From Mycolicibacterium mucogenicum DSM 44124 (lineage in GTDB: Bacteria > Actinomycetota > Actinomycetes > Mycobacteriales > Mycobacteriaceae), in NCBI RefSeq assembly GCF_005670685.2, contig NZ_CP062008.1, forward strand, positions 3,534,001 to 3,598,000: a stretch of DNA of 64,000 nt, given 5' to 3'. Shown here in pieces: positions 9,854 through 18,556 of the stretch. The notes under the pieces were generated by a model that ran no database searches, had not been told where the DNA came from, and saw nothing but the letters and a program-made list of their open reading frames with translations. Both the position numbers and the translations under genes were made by a program. Each line of letters starts with the position of its first letter. Within the stretch, counting starts at the first letter, position 1.

Positions 9854-10441
9854 GTGCAACTGCACCGAAGCGACGTGGTGGCCAAGGCCGCCGAAATCCT
9901 GGACAACTACGGGATCGCCGACCTGACCATGCGCAGGCTGGCGCGTGAACTGAGCGTCAGCCCAGGCGCTCTGTACTGGCATTTCGCCGACAAGCAGGAG
10001 CTACTGGGCGCCGTCGCCGACCGCCTGCTGGCCAGCGCGGCGACCGTTCCGGCCGGCGGCGAATGGCCGGACCGCATCGTCGCTCTGTGTTCGGCGCTGC
10101 GCGACGCGCTGCTGTCCGCCACCGACGGCGCCGAGCTGGTGTCGGCCAGTTTCTCCGCCGGGCGATCGGCCGAGCTGAGCCGCATCGTGGCGGCCCTCAC
10201 CGACGCGTGCGTCGAATCGGGGCTCACGGCGCACGACGCCGACCTCGCGGCCCGCACCATCGTCTACTACGTGCTGGGCTTCACCGCCGACGAACAGTCC
10301 CGCATCCAGTGGGACGCGGCCGGCGCCACGGTGGCCGACAGCGAGGCGGTGTGGTCCGAAAATGCCGGTGGCCGTTTCACTTTCGGCCTCGGTCTACTCG
10401 TCGACGGGCTCGCGGCGCACGCCATCAGCCGCCGCAGCTGA
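9854..10441 (+). CDS. bioQ: TetR-family biotin repressor BioQ
   Basis: A 195-residue TetR-type regulator. The N-terminal helix-turn-helix spans LTMRRLARELSVSPGALYWHFADKQELL, and the C-terminal half is the helical dimer/ligand domain. Divergent placement from bioB and the operators before bioB and bioF match mycobacterial BioQ, which represses biotin genes. The GTG start is 6 nt after a TAGGAT box, giving a leaderless transcript whose -10 box lies in the operator, so autoregulation is expected. Confidence 0.9.
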   Translation: MQLHRSDVVAKAAEILDNYGIADLTMRRLARELSVSPGALYWHFADKQELLGAVADRLLASAATVPAGGEWPDRIVALCSALRDALLSATDGAELVSASFSAGRSAELSRIVAALTDACVESGLTAHDADLAARTIVYYVLGFTADEQSRIQWDAAGATVADSEAVWSENAGGRFTFGLGLLVDGLAAHAISRRS

Positions 10442-10483
10442 GGCCGGGACACGCGTCGAGGGCCGGCCACCGCACCGGGTGCG

Positions 10484-10993
10484 TCAGCCGAGCAGAATCT
10501 CCGTGCGGGTGTCGCCGTTCCACAGCCGCAGTCGGGTCGCGGTGGCGCTGATCTCGGCCGGCCGGCCGGCAATGCCGAGTGCCCTGGCGAGCCGATCCGG
10601 CGGGATACGACGCGCCAGGGTGACGTGTGGCGTCCAGTCACCCGGCTCGGTGTGCGGCATGGGGCCCGGCCGTAGATACGGCGCGGCGAGCGCGCAGACC
10701 TCGGCGTGCAGGTCGAGCAGGTCGGCGCTGGGCACCACGAGACGGGCCAGGACTCCGGCGGAGCGGCCGAACACCAGCGTGGCGCCTAAACGGGCCCGGA
10801 ACGGGAACCGCCCGTCGACACCGGCCAACGCCGGCACCACCGCCTCGTCGATCTGCTGGGCAACACACAAGGTGGCATGTGGACGAGCGGCGGGCGGTTG
10901 AGCGACGATCCCCGCCGCGCGCAGGTCGTCCCAGGCGCGCCGGATCACGGCCTCGGTGTCGAGGTCGAACAGCAGCTCGACCGAGTGCACCAT
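10484..10993 (-). CDS. 2'-5' RNA ligase-like 2H phosphoesterase
   Basis: A 169-residue protein with the two HxTx motifs of the 2H phosphoesterase fold: HATLCVA in the N-terminal half and HVTLARR in the C-terminal half. Such enzymes hydrolyse cyclic phosphodiesters or join RNA ends; the substrate here is unknown. Its ATG starts one base past the bioD stop, so it is the last gene of bioA-bioF-bioD. A link to biotin synthesis is only positional. Confidence 0.8.
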   Translation of the reverse strand: MVHSVELLFDLDTEAVIRRAWDDLRAAGIVAQPPAARPHATLCVAQQIDEAVVPALAGVDGRFPFRARLGATLVFGRSAGVLARLVVPSADLLDLHAEVCALAAPYLRPGPMPHTEPGDWTPHVTLARRIPPDRLARALGIAGRPAEISATATRLRLWNGDTRTEILLG

Positions 10994-10994
10994 G

Positions 10995-11687
10995 TCAGCC
11001 GACCAGGCTCGAAACCCATTGCGGATCAAATGCTTTCGCGCTCACGGCAGCGAACTCCCCGGGCGACAACCGGCCCGCGCCGTCGGGCAGCACGGCACGC
11101 ACCGGAGCGATGTCCGCGAGCGCACCCCGGTTGGATGCTTCCGCGAGCCCCGGCTCCTGCGGCCAACTGCCGATCACCAGACCGGCGCACGCGATGTCAT
11201 GCGCAGCAAGCGATTCGACGGTCAGGCCGGTGTGGTTGAGAGTGCCCAGACCCGGTGCGACGACGACCAGGACCGCGGCCCCGAGTTCGACGGCCAGGTC
11301 GCGCAACGTCGTGCCGTCGGCGCCGAGTTGGACGAGCAGTCCCCCGGCGCCCTCGACGAGGGTCAGCTGACGGGGCCGGTCGACGTTGCGGACCAGAGCG
11401 ACCAGCTCCTCGCGCGTCGGCAACTCCATACCGGCCAATTCGGCGGCCGCGACAGGGGCGAGCGGTTCGGGATAGCGCCAGCCCGGCACGAGCGACGTGA
11501 CGTCCGCCAGGCGACCCACCTCGGCCAGATCGTCGTCACCGTGGCCGGCGGCCGGCGAGATGCCCGTCTGCACCGCCTTGCACACCGCGACGTCCAGACC
11601 GGCCTGGCGGGCGGCACTGGCCAGCGCCGCGGTGGCGATGGTCTTGCCGACGCCGGTATCGGTCCCGGCGACCAGCAGCAGCGTCAC
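10995..11687 (-). CDS. bioD: dethiobiotin synthetase BioD
   Basis: Forms the ureido ring of dethiobiotin from DAPA, CO2 and ATP. The 230-residue product begins [16 protein letters not shown], with the P-loop GTDTGVGKT and the following CKAVQTG motif; [11 protein letters not shown] is also typical of the family. The GTG start overlaps the bioF stop (GTGA). Upstream is bioF and downstream a 2H phosphoesterase, all on one transcript. Confidence 0.95.
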   Translation of the reverse strand: MTLLLVAGTDTGVGKTIATAALASAARQAGLDVAVCKAVQTGISPAAGHGDDDLAEVGRLADVTSLVPGWRYPEPLAPVAAAELAGMELPTREELVALVRNVDRPRQLTLVEGAGGLLVQLGADGTTLRDLAVELGAAVLVVVAPGLGTLNHTGLTVESLAAHDIACAGLVIGSWPQEPGLAEASNRGALADIAPVRAVLPDGAGRLSPGEFAAVSAKAFDPQWVSSLVG

Positions 11688-12826
11688 GACTGCACCAGCG
11701 CGAGCACCTCGCCGAGCACCCGCCCGGCCAGATCCAGTTCGGTGTCGTCGAGCGACGCGCGCGCCGTCAGGCGCAGACGCGAGGTACCGGCCGGCACCGA
11801 CGGGGGCCGGAAGCAGCCGACCCGAACTCCGCGGTCCAGGCACGCCGATGCCGCGGCCAGCGCGACCTCGGGGTCACCCAGGATCACCGAGACGACGGCC
11901 GAATCAGGCGTGTGGACGGCGCCGCCGAACCGGGCCAGCGTCGCGGCGTGCGTCAGCACGGCCTGCGCCCGCCAGGGCTCGGCGATGAGGACATGCAGCG
12001 CGGCCTGCGCGGCGCCGACGGCGGCCGGCGCCAGACCGGTGTCGAAGATGAACGTGCGCGCGGCGTCGATGAGGTGCGCCCGCACGGCGGCCGGCCCGAG
12101 CACCGCGCCGCCCTGGCTGCCGAGCGACTTGGACAGCGTCGTCGTCACCACGATGTCGGGCTCGCCGGCCAGGCCGACCTCGTGCACGAGGCCACGGCCA
12201 CCGGTGCCGCGCACGCCGAGGCCGTGGGCCTCGTCGACGATCAGGAGCGCGCTGTGCCGGCGACAGACCTCGTGCAGGGCGCGCAAGGGCGCGAGGGCAC
12301 CGTCGGTGGAGAACACCGAATCGGTGATCACGACGGCCCGCTCCTCGGACCGGCTGACCAGAGCGGTCTCCACGGCGCCGACGTCGTTGTGCGGGGACAC
12401 CACCACGCGGGCTCGGGACAGCCGACAGGCGTCGACGAGTGAGGCGTGGCTGTAGGCGTCGGAGACGACCAGTGCGCCCGGCCCCGACAGCGCCGCCACC
12501 GCAGCGATGTTGGCGGTGTAGCCGGACGAGAACACCAGCGCCGACTCGGCGCCCATGAAGTCGGCCAGCTCGGCCTCGAACTCCTCGTGCAGTTCGGTGT
12601 TGCCGGTGACCAGGCGCGATCCGCCGGAACCCGCGCCCCAGGTGTGCAGCGCCGTCACGCCGCCCGCGATGACGTCGGGATGCTGGGTCAGACCGAGGTA
12701 GTCGTTGGACGCCAGGTCCAGTTCGGTGGCCACCGCGGGCCGGACCCGCAGCGACCGACGCAGACCCGCGGCGCGGCGCTGGCGTTCGACATCGGCGAGC
12801 CAGGCCAGCGGCGAGTGATCAGTCAT
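11684..12826 (-). CDS. bioF: 8-amino-7-oxononanoate synthase BioF
   Basis: PLP enzyme that condenses pimeloyl thioester with alanine. The 380-residue product has SNDYLGL near the N-terminus, [11 protein letters not shown] (PLP-ring aspartate region) and the lysine site [15 protein letters not shown] start with GGAGAG upstream. A BioQ operator overlaps the bioA stop 29 bp upstream, so bioF-bioD can have their own regulated promoter as well as readthrough from bioA. The stop overlaps the bioD GTG. Confidence 0.95.
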   Translation of the reverse strand: MTDHSPLAWLADVERQRRAAGLRRSLRVRPAVATELDLASNDYLGLTQHPDVIAGGVTALHTWGAGSGGSRLVTGNTELHEEFEAELADFMGAESALVFSSGYTANIAAVAALSGPGALVVSDAYSHASLVDACRLSRARVVVSPHNDVGAVETALVSRSEERAVVITDSVFSTDGALAPLRALHEVCRRHSALLIVDEAHGLGVRGTGGRGLVHEVGLAGEPDIVVTTTLSKSLGSQGGAVLGPAAVRAHLIDAARTFIFDTGLAPAAVGAAQAALHVLIAEPWRAQAVLTHAATLARFGGAVHTPDSAVVSVILGDPEVALAAASACLDRGVRVGCFRPPSVPAGTSRLRLTARASLDDTELDLAGRVLGEVLALVQS

Positions 12827-12854
12827 CGGCGCGCTCTCCTGACTCCAGTGCAAT

Positions 12855-12867
12855 TGAACGGTGTTCA
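12855..12867. promoter_or_regulatory. BioQ operator overlapping the bioA stop
   Basis: TGAAC-GGT-GTTCA, a perfect 5-bp-arm palindrome. Its last three bases on the plus strand are the complement of the bioA TGA stop. The bioF start lies 29 bp downstream on the minus strand. This suggests an internal, biotin-regulated promoter for bioF-bioD. Confidence 0.82.
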
Positions 12868-14157
12868 GGTTAACGCACCGGCAACGGCGACCACAGCAGA
12901 GGTGACCTGGTCGATCTCGTCGGGCGTACAGATGAAGGGCGGCATCACGTACAGCAGCTTGCCGAAGGGCCGCAGCCACACACCGTGCTCGATCGCGGTG
13001 ACCGTGGCCAGCGCCATGTTCACGGGCTCGCGCATCTCGACGACGCCGATGGCGCCCAGCACGCGCACGTCGGCGACCGACGGCAGGTCGGCGGCCGGTG
13101 CCAGACCGCGCCGCAGCCCGTCCGCGATGGTCGCCACTCGTGTCTTCCAGTCCTCGCTCAACAGCAGCTCGACGGCCGCCACCGACACGGCGCACGCCAG
13201 CGCGTTGGCCATGAACGTCGGCCCGTGCATGAGCGCGCCCGGCTCGCCGGAGCTGATCACCCGCGCGATCTCGGCGGTGCACAGCGTCGCCGCCAGCGTC
13301 ACATAGCCACCCGTGAGCGCCTTGCCGACGCACATGATGTCGGGGCTGACGCCGGCGTGGTCGGCGGCGAACAGCTCGCCCGTCCGCCCGAATCCGGTCG
13401 CGATCTCGTCGAAGATCAGCAGCACGTCGTGCCGGTCGCAGATGTCGCGCAGTGCCGTCAGGTACCGCGGGTCGTGGAACCGCATGCCGCCGGCGCCCTG
13501 GACAACGGGCTCGACGATGACGGCAGCGAGCTCGTCCACATGCGCGGCCAGCTGGGCCTCGAATGCCTCGACATAGGCCGGGTCGAATTCCGCGGGCACG
13601 CGCGGCGCGAAGATCTGGGGCATCAGCACATCGGTCCAGATCGAGTGCATGCCGCCGTCGGGGTCGCAGACGCTCATCGGGGTGAAGGTGTCGCCGTGGT
13701 AGCCGCCGCGCCACGTCATCAGCTTGTGCCGGCCGGGACGGCCGAGGCTGCGCTGGTACTGCAGCGCCATTTTCGCGGCGACCTCGACGGAGACGGAACC
13801 GGAGTCGGAGAAGAACACGGTGTCCAGTCCGGCCGGGGTGATCTCGACGAGCAGCTGCGCCAGCCGCGCCGCGGGCTCATGCGTGAGGCCGCCGAACATG
13901 ACGTGGTTCATCCTGCTCAGTTGCCGGGTGATCGCGGCGTCGAGCACCGGATGCCCGTGCCCGTGCACCGCCGTCCACCACGAGCTCATCGCGTCGATGA
14001 CCTGCACCGGCCGGCCCTCGTGGATGAGGGTCAGCATGATGCCGTGCGCCTCGGTGGCAACCACCGCCGGCAAAGCCTCGGCGCCGATGGTGCTGTACGG
14101 ATGCCAGATGTGGGCGGTGTCGATCGCCGAGATTTCGGCAGGGTTCAGCGCTGGCAC
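12865..14157 (-). CDS. bioA: DAPA aminotransferase BioA
   Basis: Adenosylmethionine-8-amino-7-oxononanoate transaminase of biotin synthesis; PLP-dependent class III aminotransferase of 430 residues. Seen motifs are [37 protein letters not shown] and the PLP lysine in VGKALTGG. The start is the GTG of [13 protein letters not shown], 8 nt after a TAGGCT -10 box. Longer readings run into the divergent promoter region. It is the first gene of bioA-bioF-bioD-2H, divergent from the acyltransferase gene. Confidence 0.95.
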   Translation of the reverse strand: MPALNPAEISAIDTAHIWHPYSTIGAEALPAVVATEAHGIMLTLIHEGRPVQVIDAMSSWWTAVHGHGHPVLDAAITRQLSRMNHVMFGGLTHEPAARLAQLLVEITPAGLDTVFFSDSGSVSVEVAAKMALQYQRSLGRPGRHKLMTWRGGYHGDTFTPMSVCDPDGGMHSIWTDVLMPQIFAPRVPAEFDPAYVEAFEAQLAAHVDELAAVIVEPVVQGAGGMRFHDPRYLTALRDICDRHDVLLIFDEIATGFGRTGELFAADHAGVSPDIMCVGKALTGGYVTLAATLCTAEIARVISSGEPGALMHGPTFMANALACAVSVAAVELLLSEDWKTRVATIADGLRRGLAPAADLPSVADVRVLGAIGVVEMREPVNMALATVTAIEHGVWLRPFGKLLYVMPPFICTPDEIDQVTSAVVAVAGALT

Positions 14158-14181
14158 GAGGACCGAGCCTAATCGCCCGCC

Positions 14182-14205
14182 GAGCACGTCGAAACGGGCG
14201 TGCTC
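14182..14205. other. inverted repeat in the bioA/acyltransferase divergent region
   Basis: GAGCACG and CGTGCTC, 7-bp arms separated by 10 bp, lie 25 bp before bioA. It could be an operator for one of the divergent genes; it does not match the BioQ box. Confidence 0.35.
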
Positions 14206-14252
14206 AGCACGCGGGCGACTCGCCGTTACATGAACGTGGCCTGGATCTTGGG

Positions 14253-14258
14253 TAGATT
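14253..14258 (+). promoter_or_regulatory. -10 box for the acyltransferase gene
   Basis: TAGATT fits the TANNNT consensus and lies 11 nt before the ATG, predicting a leader of about 4-5 nt. Confidence 0.45.
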
Positions 14259-14269
14259 GACATTCGACC

Positions 14270-16423
14270 ATGACGACTCTTGCAGCACCGCGGCCGGCGT
14301 CGCAGCCCGGGTCGGGCAACGCCGAGCGCGTCTCCGACAGCGGTGCGGACGCCGCGGCGGGCAATGCGCCGAGCGCGTTCTACCGCCACGACCTGGACGG
14401 CCTGCGCGGCATCGCCATCGCGATGGTCGCGGCCTTTCACGTGTGGTTCGGCCGCGTCTCCGGCGGCGTCGACGTCTTCCTCGCGCTGTCCGGCTTCTTC
14501 TTCGGCGGCAAACTCCTGCGGATCGCGCTGACGCCGAACGCGCCGCTGTCCCCCGGTCCGCAACTGCGCCGCCTGGTCCGTCGCCTGCTGCCGGCGCTGA
14601 TCGTCGTGCTCGCCGCGGGCGCCGTGCTGACCATCGTGATCCAGCCTCAGACCCGCTGGGAGACGTTCGCCGACCAGAGCCTGGCCAGCCTCGGCTACTA
14701 CCAGAACTGGGAACTCGCCGAGACCGCGTCGAACTACCTGCGGGCCGGCGAATCCGTCAGCCCCCTGCAGCACCTCTGGTCGATGTCGGTGCAGGGCCAG
14801 TTCTATGTCGCGTTCCTGGCGCTGATCTTCGGCTTCGCGTACCTGTTGCGGCGCCGGCTCGGCGACCGGCTCCGGCCGGCCTTCATCGCGCTGCTCAGCG
14901 TCCTGACCGTCGCGTCGTTCGTCTACGCGATCTTCGCGCACCAGGCCGACCAGGTGAGCGCCTACTACGACAGCTTCGCCCGCGCCTGGGAGCTGCTGCT
15001 CGGCGCTCTCGTCGGCGCGCTGGTGCCGTCCGTTCGATGGCCGATGTGGCTGCGCAACGTGGTGTCGGTGGTCGCGCTGGCGGCCATCCTGTCGTGCGGC
15101 GCCCTGATCGACGGCGTGCGCGAATTTCCGGGGCCCTGGGCGCTGGTTCCGGTCGGCGCGACCATGCTGTTCATCCTCAGTGCCGCAAATCACACCGAGC
15201 GGCTGCCGGCGCCGAACCGGCTCCTGGCCACCGGCCCGTTCCTGTCGCTCGGCACCATGGCCTACTCGCTGTATCTCTGGCATTGGCCGCTGCTGATCTT
15301 CTGGCTGGCCTACAGCGGCCACAGCCGGGCCCATTTCGTCGATGGCACGGCCGTGCTGCTCGTCTCCGGGGTGCTCGCCTGGCTCACCACCCGTTACGTG
15401 GAGAATCCGCTGCGCCGGCCGGCGACGACGGGTTCGGCCGGATTCGCCGGGCTGCGGCGGCCCACGGCCGTGCTGGGGACGCTTGTCGCCGTGATGGGTG
15501 TGTCGCTCACCGCCACCGCCTTCACGTGGCGCGAGCACATGAACACTGCCCGCGCCAACGGCAAGGAACTCGCCACCCTGTCGGCGGTCGACTATCCGGG
15601 CGCCCGCGCCCTGCTGCACCACGCCCGGGTGCCGAAGCTGCCGTTCCGCCCGACGGTGCTCGAGGCGCACGACGACGTGCCCGCGACGACGGCTGACAGC
15701 TGTATCGCCGACTTCGACGACCTGTCGATCCGAAACTGCACCTACGGTGACGCGCAGGCACCCCGCACCATCGCGCTGGCCGGCGGCTCGCACGCCGAGC
15801 ACTGGATCACCGCACTGGACCTGCTCGGCAAGCGCTATCACTTCAAGGTCGTGACCTATCTGAAGATGGGCTGTCCACTGTCGACCGAGCAGAACCCGCT
15901 GGTGATGGGCGACAACCGGCCGTACCCGAAGTGTTACGAGTGGAACGAGCTGGTCATGCCGAAGCTGGTGGCCGACCACCCGAGCTTCGTCTTCACCACC
16001 TCCACGCGGCCCTGGAACATCAAGTCCGGTGACGTGATGCCCGGCACGTACATCGGTATCTGGCAGCGCCTGTCGGATGCGAACATCCCGATTCTGGCGA
16101 TGCGCGACACTCCGTGGCTGGTCCGGGACGGTAAGCCGTTCTTCCCGGCCGACTGCCTTGCCAGCGGCGGCAATTCGACGTCCTGCGGCATCGCCCGCTC
16201 CGAGGTACTGTCCGACCACAACCCGACCCTCGATTTCGTCGCGCAGTTCCCACTGTTGAAACCGCTCGACATGAGTGACGCGGTGTGCCGCCCCGACATC
16301 TGCCGCGCTGTGGAGGGAAATGTGTTGCTATACCACGACTCTCATCACCTGTCCGCCACCTACATGCGCACCATGACCGGCGAACTCGGCCGCCAGGTCG
16401 GGGCTGCCACCGGCTGGTGGTGA
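14270..16423 (+). CDS. OafA-type acyltransferase with SGNH domain
   Basis: A 717-residue inner-membrane acyltransferase-3 protein fused to an extracytoplasmic SGNH hydrolase domain. The N-terminal acyltransferase-3 signature is [20 protein letters not shown], followed by [11 protein letters not shown] and about ten hydrophobic helices up to residue 420. The C-terminal domain has an AGGSHAEHW block I (GDS-like), with a late HHLSATYM block carrying the catalytic-type histidine. Such proteins O-acetylate or acylate cell-envelope glycans. It resembles the protein I recall as Rv1565c and likewise precedes treX. The substrate is unknown. treX follows 9 nt later, so the genes probably share a transcript. 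Confidence 0.88.
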   Translation: MTTLAAPRPASQPGSGNAERVSDSGADAAAGNAPSAFYRHDLDGLRGIAIAMVAAFHVWFGRVSGGVDVFLALSGFFFGGKLLRIALTPNAPLSPGPQLRRLVRRLLPALIVVLAAGAVLTIVIQPQTRWETFADQSLASLGYYQNWELAETASNYLRAGESVSPLQHLWSMSVQGQFYVAFLALIFGFAYLLRRRLGDRLRPAFIALLSVLTVASFVYAIFAHQADQVSAYYDSFARAWELLLGALVGALVPSVRWPMWLRNVVSVVALAAILSCGALIDGVREFPGPWALVPVGATMLFILSAANHTERLPAPNRLLATGPFLSLGTMAYSLYLWHWPLLIFWLAYSGHSRAHFVDGTAVLLVSGVLAWLTTRYVENPLRRPATTGSAGFAGLRRPTAVLGTLVAVMGVSLTATAFTWREHMNTARANGKELATLSAVDYPGARALLHHARVPKLPFRPTVLEAHDDVPATTADSCIADFDDLSIRNCTYGDAQAPRTIALAGGSHAEHWITALDLLGKRYHFKVVTYLKMGCPLSTEQNPLVMGDNRPYPKCYEWNELVMPKLVADHPSFVFTTSTRPWNIKSGDVMPGTYIGIWQRLSDANIPILAMRDTPWLVRDGKPFFPADCLASGGNSTSCGIARSEVLSDHNPTLDFVAQFPLLKPLDMSDAVCRPDICRAVEGNVLLYHDSHHLSATYMRTMTGELGRQVGAATGWW

Positions 16424-16432
16424 GCTGCCTTC

Positions 16433-18556
16433 ATGGTTGTTGGCGTCTGGCCGGGTAGCGCCTATCCCCTCGGTGCGACCTACGACGGTTCCGGCACCAA
16501 TTTTTCAGTGTTCTCCGAAGTCGCCGAGCGCGTCGAGCTGTGCCTGATCGCCAAGGACGGCAGCGAGGAACGCGTCAACCTCGACGAGGTCGACAGCTAC
16601 GTGTGGCACTGCTATCTGCCGACGGTCACGCCCGGGCAGCGGTACGGATTTCGCGTGTACGGACCGTGGGACCCGGCCAATGGACACCGCTGCGATCCGA
16701 GCAAGCTGCTGCTCGATCCCTACGGCAAGTCGTTCCACGGCGACTTCGACTTCAGCCAGGCGCTGTACTCCTATGACTTGACGGCGCCATCGGCCACCGG
16801 TGAGCCGCCCGGCGTCGATTCGTTGGGGCACACCATGACCAGTGTGGTCATCAACCCATTCTTCAACTGGGACAACGACCGTGTGCTGCGGACGCCGTAT
16901 CACGAGACGGTGATCTACGAGGCCCACGTCAAGGGTATGACGCAGACGCACCCGGCGATCCCCGAGGAACTGCGCGGCACCTACGCCGGACTCGCCCACC
17001 CGGCGATCATCGAGCACCTACGGTCGCTCGGCGTAACGGCCATCGAACTGATGCCCGTGCACCAGTTCCTGCACGACCACCGGCTGCTGGACCTCGGGCT
17101 GCGAAACTACTGGGGCTACAACACGTTCGGCTTCTTCGCGCCGCACTACCAGTACTCGGGGAATCAGCACGCCGGCAGCGCGGTCGCCGAGTTCAAGACC
17201 ATGGTGAAGTCGTTCCACGACGCCGGCATCGAAGTCATCCTGGACGTGGTCTACAACCACACCGCCGAAGGCAACCACCTCGGCCCGACGCTGAACTTCC
17301 GCGGCATCGACAACGCCGCCTACTACCGGCTAGATGACGACGACCTGTCGCTCTACAAGGACTTCACCGGCACCGGCAACAGCCTCAACGCCCGTCATCC
17401 CCACACGCTGCAGCTGATCATGGACTCGCTGCGGTACTGGGTACTCGAGATGCACGTCGACGGCTTCCGCTTCGACCTCGCCTCGACGCTGGCCCGGGAG
17501 TTCTACGACGTGGACCGGCTCTCGGCGTTTTTCGATCTGGTGCAACAGGATCCGGTGATCAGCCAGGTGAAACTGATCGCCGAGCCGTGGGATGTCGGCG
17601 AGGGTGGCTACCAGGTCGGCAACTTCCCAGGTTTGTGGACCGAGTGGAACGGGAAATACCGCGACACTGTGCGCGACTACTGGCGGGGCGAGCCCGCGAC
17701 CCTGGGCGAGTTCGCCTCGCGACTGACCGGTTCCTCGGACCTGTACGAGGCGACCGGCCGCCGACCGAGCGCGAGCATCAACTTCGTCACCTGCCACGAC
17801 GGCTTCACGCTGACCGACCTGGTGTCGTACAACGAGAAGCACAACGAAGCCAACGGCGAGGACAACCGCGACGGCGAGAGCCACAACCGCTCCTGGAACT
17901 GCGGCGTCGAAGGCCCGACCGACGACCCGGAGATCCTCGAGCTCCGCGAACGGCAGCGCCGCAACATCTTCGCGACGCTGATGCTGTCGCAGGGCACACC
18001 GATGATCAGTCACGGTGACGAGATCGGGCGCACCCAGCAGGGCAACAACAACGTCTACTGCCAGGACAACACACTGTCGTGGATGGACTGGACCATGTGC
18101 GAGACCAACGCGGCACTGCTGGAATTCACCCGCACCGTGGTGGCGTTCCGGCGCAAGCATCCCGTCTTCCGGCGCCGCCGGTTCCTGGCCGGGCAACCGG
18201 TACGCAGCACCGGGCAGATCCGCGACATCGCATGGCTGACTCCCGCTGGCGAAGAGATGACGCTCGAGGACTGGGATTCCGGCTTCGGCAAGAGCATCTC
18301 GGTATTCCTCAACGGCGACGCGATACCCGAACCCAACGCCCGCGGTGAGCGCGTCACCGACGACTCGTTCCTGCTGTGCTTCAACGCCCACGACGAGGCA
18401 CTCGATTTCGTGATTCCCGGCGAGGACTACGGGGCGAGCTGGGCGGCGGCGCTGGACACCGCGGACCCGCACGGCCACACCGAACTGGTGGCCGCCGCCG
18501 GCGAGACGATTTCACTGCAGGCCCGCTCGCTGCTGGTGCTACGTAAGACGGCGTGA
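16433..18556 (+). CDS. treX: glycogen debranching enzyme TreX/GlgX
   Basis: A 707-residue GH13 debranching enzyme that hydrolyses alpha-1,6 branches of glycogen. The N-terminal CBM48 region (GATYDGSGTNFSVFSEVAERVELCL) precedes the catalytic barrel. Barrel motifs are DVVYNHT, DGFRFDLAS (nucleophile Asp), AEPWDVG (acid/base Glu) and FVTCHDGFTLTD. It is the first step of the TreX-TreY-TreZ route, which turns glycogen into free trehalose. It starts 9 nt after the acyltransferase stop, and its TGA overlaps the treY start. Confidence 0.95.
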   Translation: MVVGVWPGSAYPLGATYDGSGTNFSVFSEVAERVELCLIAKDGSEERVNLDEVDSYVWHCYLPTVTPGQRYGFRVYGPWDPANGHRCDPSKLLLDPYGKSFHGDFDFSQALYSYDLTAPSATGEPPGVDSLGHTMTSVVINPFFNWDNDRVLRTPYHETVIYEAHVKGMTQTHPAIPEELRGTYAGLAHPAIIEHLRSLGVTAIELMPVHQFLHDHRLLDLGLRNYWGYNTFGFFAPHYQYSGNQHAGSAVAEFKTMVKSFHDAGIEVILDVVYNHTAEGNHLGPTLNFRGIDNAAYYRLDDDDLSLYKDFTGTGNSLNARHPHTLQLIMDSLRYWVLEMHVDGFRFDLASTLAREFYDVDRLSAFFDLVQQDPVISQVKLIAEPWDVGEGGYQVGNFPGLWTEWNGKYRDTVRDYWRGEPATLGEFASRLTGSSDLYEATGRRPSASINFVTCHDGFTLTDLVSYNEKHNEANGEDNRDGESHNRSWNCGVEGPTDDPEILELRERQRRNIFATLMLSQGTPMISHGDEIGRTQQGNNNVYCQDNTLSWMDWTMCETNAALLEFTRTVVAFRRKHPVFRRRRFLAGQPVRSTGQIRDIAWLTPAGEEMTLEDWDSGFGKSISVFLNGDAIPEPNARGERVTDDSFLLCFNAHDEALDFVIPGEDYGASWAAALDTADPHGHTELVAAAGETISLQARSLLVLRKTA

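Noticed and set aside
10956..12455. Long plus-strand open frame (about 500 codons) across bioD and bioF
   Set aside because: It lies opposite well-recognised bioD and bioF, has Arg/Ser/Pro-rich low-complexity translation and no start signals; an effect of high GC in the third codon position.
14231..14243. Possible BioQ box before bioA (TGAAC followed by GTGGCCTG)
   Set aside because: Only the left half matches TGAACNNNGTTCA; without the second arm it is not a credible operator.
14204..16219. Minus-strand open frame of about 670 codons over the acyltransferase gene
   Set aside because: The translation has no recognisable domain and the plus strand encodes a complete OafA/SGNH protein.
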